Positions 62,298 to 64,000 of a DNA stretch of 64,000 nucleotides are shown piece after piece. Within the stretch, counting starts at the first letter, position 1, and each line of letters starts with the position of its first letter. The notes below the pieces were generated by a model. It ran no database searches, was not told the DNA's origin, and was given only the letters and a program-made list of their open reading frames with translations. A program made the translations under genes and the position numbers. Origin of the DNA: Halorubrum trapanicum (lineage in GTDB: Archaea; Halobacteriota; Halobacteria; Halobacteriales; Haloferacaceae); the NCBI RefSeq assembly GCF_002355655.1, contig NZ_AP017569.1:1550001-1614000 (forward strand). The letters run 5' to 3'.

Positions 62298-63002
62298 ATG
62301 GACGCTCCGGAGACGGAGGCGGCCGAGCCCGAGGCCGACCGGTCGAGGTCGCTGCCGGACGGGACGTCGCTCGCCTTCGCGGACCGGGATCCGACGGCGC
62401 TCGACGACGCGACTGAGCTGTACCTCCTGGACCGGCACGCCGCCGGGGACGGCACCGTCCGGATCCAACTGATCGGCTGGGAACGCGACGGCGACGCGGT
62501 CCGCGTCGCGTACGCGCTCCCGACGGGCGAGCGCCTGTGCGACCGGTACCGCTGGCCGACCGCGGGCCGGTACGACGAGAGCGACTTCCTCGCGCTGGTC
62601 CGCGGACTCGGCTATCCACCGGGCGCCGCCGACCTCGTCGCGGGGGAGTACGCCCGGGCGCGGAACGAGAACGGCCGCTGGCGGATCGTGACCGGGCGAG
62701 GCTCGGGAGCGGGGAGAGACGCCACCGTCGAGAGCGGCGCGGAGGGCAACCGAGAGGCCGAGAGCCCGCCGGACGGACGGGCCGCGGCGCTAGACAGCAC
62801 GGCCGGACTCGGGCGGTTCGTGCGTGGCGCCGACCCAATGGCTGCGGGGAGCGCGTCGGTCGCCCTGTTCGTCCTCGCGGTCGGCGTCCCGGCGATGCTG
62901 GCGACGCTGACGGGGGGACTCACGGCCGCGGCGACCGCGATCGGGACCGTGCTGTTCGCCACGGCGGTAACGACGCTGTGGCTGTCGGTCGCGGCGGCGT
63001 GA
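62298..63002 (+). CDS. Haloarchaeal membrane protein of unknown function
   Basis: At 234 residues. The soluble N-terminal part (about 20-130) looks folded (LYLLDRHAAGDGTVRIQLIGWERDGDAVRVAYALPTGERLCDRYRWP), then a disordered linker (about 140-175), then two hydrophobic helices (SVALFVLAVGVPAMLATL and IGTVLFATAVTTLWLSVAAA) at the very C-terminus, so it is probably a tail-anchored or hairpin membrane protein. CACTTATCC at about 62266-62275 is a suitable TATA box. No family is recognised. Confidence 0.7.
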   Translation: MDAPETEAAEPEADRSRSLPDGTSLAFADRDPTALDDATELYLLDRHAAGDGTVRIQLIGWERDGDAVRVAYALPTGERLCDRYRWPTAGRYDESDFLALVRGLGYPPGAADLVAGEYARARNENGRWRIVTGRGSGAGRDATVESGAEGNREAESPPDGRAAALDSTAGLGRFVRGADPMAAGSASVALFVLAVGVPAMLATLTGGLTAAATAIGTVLFATAVTTLWLSVAAA

Positions 63003-63033
63003 GCGGCGACCGGCGGCCGGGGCCGGGAGGCGG

Positions 63034-63792
63034 CTACGCGAGCGCGGCGACCAGCTCCGACACGGCCGCGACCTCCTCGTCGTTGATCCCGTGGCCCATC
63101 CCCTCGTAGATCCGCTCGTCGACATCGGCGCCGAGCGCCTCCAGCACCGCGGTCGTCTCGTGGACCCGTTCCTCGGGAATGTGCGGGTCGACGTCGCTAC
63201 AGCCGACGAACGCGGGCGTGCCGGCGAGCGGGCCGTCGCCGTCAGCCGACTCATCCGCCGCGTCGCCGCCCGCGAGGTAGTCGTCGACGTCGACCGACTC
63301 GCCGATCAGCCCGCCGCTGAAGACGGCGAGCCCGCCGTAGCGGGTCGGGTTGCGGGCGACGAACTCGCTCGCGAGGCAGGCGCCCTGCGAGAAGCCGCCG
63401 ACGAGGACGCGGTCGCGTGCGATCCCGGCGTCGACCGCGCGGTCGACCGCGGCGCCGACCGCCCGGAGCCCGGAACTCCGACCCGGCTCGTTGTCTTCGA
63501 CCGGGGCGAGGAAGGAGTTCGGATACCAGGTGTTGCCGGCCGCCGCGGGCGCGAGTAGTGAGAGACCGGAGGTCTCTCCGACAGCCGGCGGTGAAGCCGC
63601 CGGCGAGAGCGCGACGTCGCGGTCGCCGGCCAGCTGCTCGCCGAGGTCGACGACGCTCCGAGCGGTCGCGCCGCGGCCGTGGACGAGCACGAGCGCCGCG
63701 TCGGCGTCGTCGAGCGGCGTCCCGGCCGTGACCAGCGGCTCGTCGCCGTGCGGGTCCTCGCCCGTGTGCGGTCCCGGAGCGCGGTCGGCCAT
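63034..63792 (-). CDS. Alpha/beta-hydrolase, phospholipase/carboxylesterase family, with inserted palindromic peptide
   Basis: At 252 residues. HGRGA (oxyanion region, about 38), nucleophile motif GGFSQGACLA (about 139-148), VGCSDVDPHIP (Asp) and EGMGHGIND (His) complete the catalytic triad; LVLVHGRGATARSV and AGNTWYPNSFLAP are typical of the YpfH/MhqD-like branch. About 17-18 residues (SPAASPPAVGETSGLSL, around 61-77) are extra relative to the usual spacing and coincide with a double-hairpin DNA module. The upstream partial gene ends 1 bp before its start, so the two form an operon. Confidence 0.88.
   Translation of the reverse strand: MADRAPGPHTGEDPHGDEPLVTAGTPLDDADAALVLVHGRGATARSVVDLGEQLAGDRDVALSPAASPPAVGETSGLSLLAPAAAGNTWYPNSFLAPVEDNEPGRSSGLRAVGAAVDRAVDAGIARDRVLVGGFSQGACLASEFVARNPTRYGGLAVFSGGLIGESVDVDDYLAGGDAADESADGDGPLAGTPAFVGCSDVDPHIPEERVHETTAVLEALGADVDERIYEGMGHGINDEEVAAVSELVAALA
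63560..63604 (+). repeat. Double-hairpin module, copy B, within a coding sequence
   Basis: GAGAGACC/GGTCTCTC (63560-63578, loop GGA) and GCCGGCGG/CCGCCGGC (63584-63604) repeat the structure of copy A (24376-24424), with compensatory changes in both stems. GCGAG flanks the module on both sides at 63551 and 63603, about 52 bp apart. It is in frame in the esterase gene on the opposite strand. Confidence 0.72.
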
Positions 63793-63793
63793 C

Positions 63794-64000
63794 TCAGACC
63801 CCCACGCCGGCGTCGGCGTCGGGCAGGTCGTGTTTGTTCACGGGGAGGCCGAGCTCTTCGAGGGCCCCCTCCATGTGGCGGTCCTGCGCGAAGTCGGCGC
63901 CGTCCTCCTCGCGGAGCCGCTGCGCGGTCGCGAGCACCTCTCCCTTGCGGTCGTCGGGGATCTCGTACTTGTCCGCCGACAGCTCGATGACGAGCCCGTT
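63794..64000 (-). CDS. C-terminal part of a VOC/glyoxalase-like protein
   Basis: The visible 68 residues run from the window edge to the stop: NGLVIELSADKYEIPDDRKGEVLATAQRLREEDG..., ending DLPDADAGVGV. The NGLVIEL block resembles the final metal-ligand strand of vicinal-oxygen-chelate proteins (the Glu as ligand), and VOC dioxygenase genes often stand next to esterases of this kind (MhqO-MhqD in Bacillus). It is cut by the right edge of the window, so the N-terminus is unseen. The stop is 1 bp upstream of the esterase ATG. Confidence 0.55.
   Translation of the reverse strand, partial: NGLVIELSADKYEIPDDRKGEVLATAQRLREEDGADFAQDRHMEGALEELGLPVNKHDLPDADAGVGV

Overview
The window looks like chromosomal DNA of a haloarchaeon (class Halobacteria), most likely Halorubrum or a close relative; the genus is an inference. 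The support is high GC with strong GC3 bias, very acidic predicted proteins, twin-arginine lipoprotein signals, archaeal information genes (a TFB, ribosomal protein L10e/L16, NucS, FAU-1), an archaeal-type MptD, and leaderless genes with TTTAWA-like TATA boxes about 25-30 nt before the start codon. Most genes are housekeeping or conserved haloarchaeal genes.

Layout. 1-13.9 kb: a ZIP metal transporter (cut by the window edge), ThiD, a DsbA/FrnE-type thioredoxin-fold protein, an oligopeptide-binding lipoprotein with permuted domain order followed by a PAP2 membrane phosphatase, a HIT protein, a ParA-like ATPase, TFB, a metallophosphoesterase, a DUF6293/HFX_2341-type regulator and a GTPBP1-like GTPase. 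14.1-20.5 kb: a complete oligopeptide ABC transporter operon. 20.5-34.4 kb: MptD, a two-domain LEA14-like surface protein, 5'-deoxyadenosine/SAH deaminase, a secreted repeat protein, adenosylhomocysteinase, NucS, L10e/L16, a Ski2-like helicase, tRNA-Pro, a solitary C5 DNA methyltransferase and a beta-carbonic anhydrase. 34.5-36 kb: tRNA-Phe with a duplicated 3' end (att-like) next to a TumE-type toxin/HTH pair. 36-52.7 kb: small zinc-ribbon proteins, a cold-shock protein, ferredoxins, a universal stress protein, a ROK kinase, PrsW, FAU-1, a large secreted GH97 enzyme, a NifU-like protein, a PUA protein and an EEP hydrolase. 53-62.2 kb: a tightly overlapping prkA-prkA-yeaH-spoVR operon whose spoVR carries a 393-residue LAGLIDADG intein. 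62.3-64 kb: a membrane protein, an esterase and a partial VOC-like gene.

Three kinds of non-coding or mobile structure stand out. (1) Five copies of a long interspersed element (starting at 815, 24324, 27750, 32046 and 50790), all on the + strand and each just downstream of a + strand gene. Four have hairpins with compensatory changes between copies, and all end in units of conserved 57-nt spacing, each with a TTTATAAA-like palindrome. This is the strongest candidate for an undescribed RNA or regulatory system here. (2) A ~50-bp double hairpin present once as a clean insertion inside one copy of that element and once in frame inside the esterase gene, reminiscent of Rickettsia palindromic elements. 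(3) The spoVR intein, preceded by a short AT-rich stretch of extein that looks like a homing co-conversion tract.
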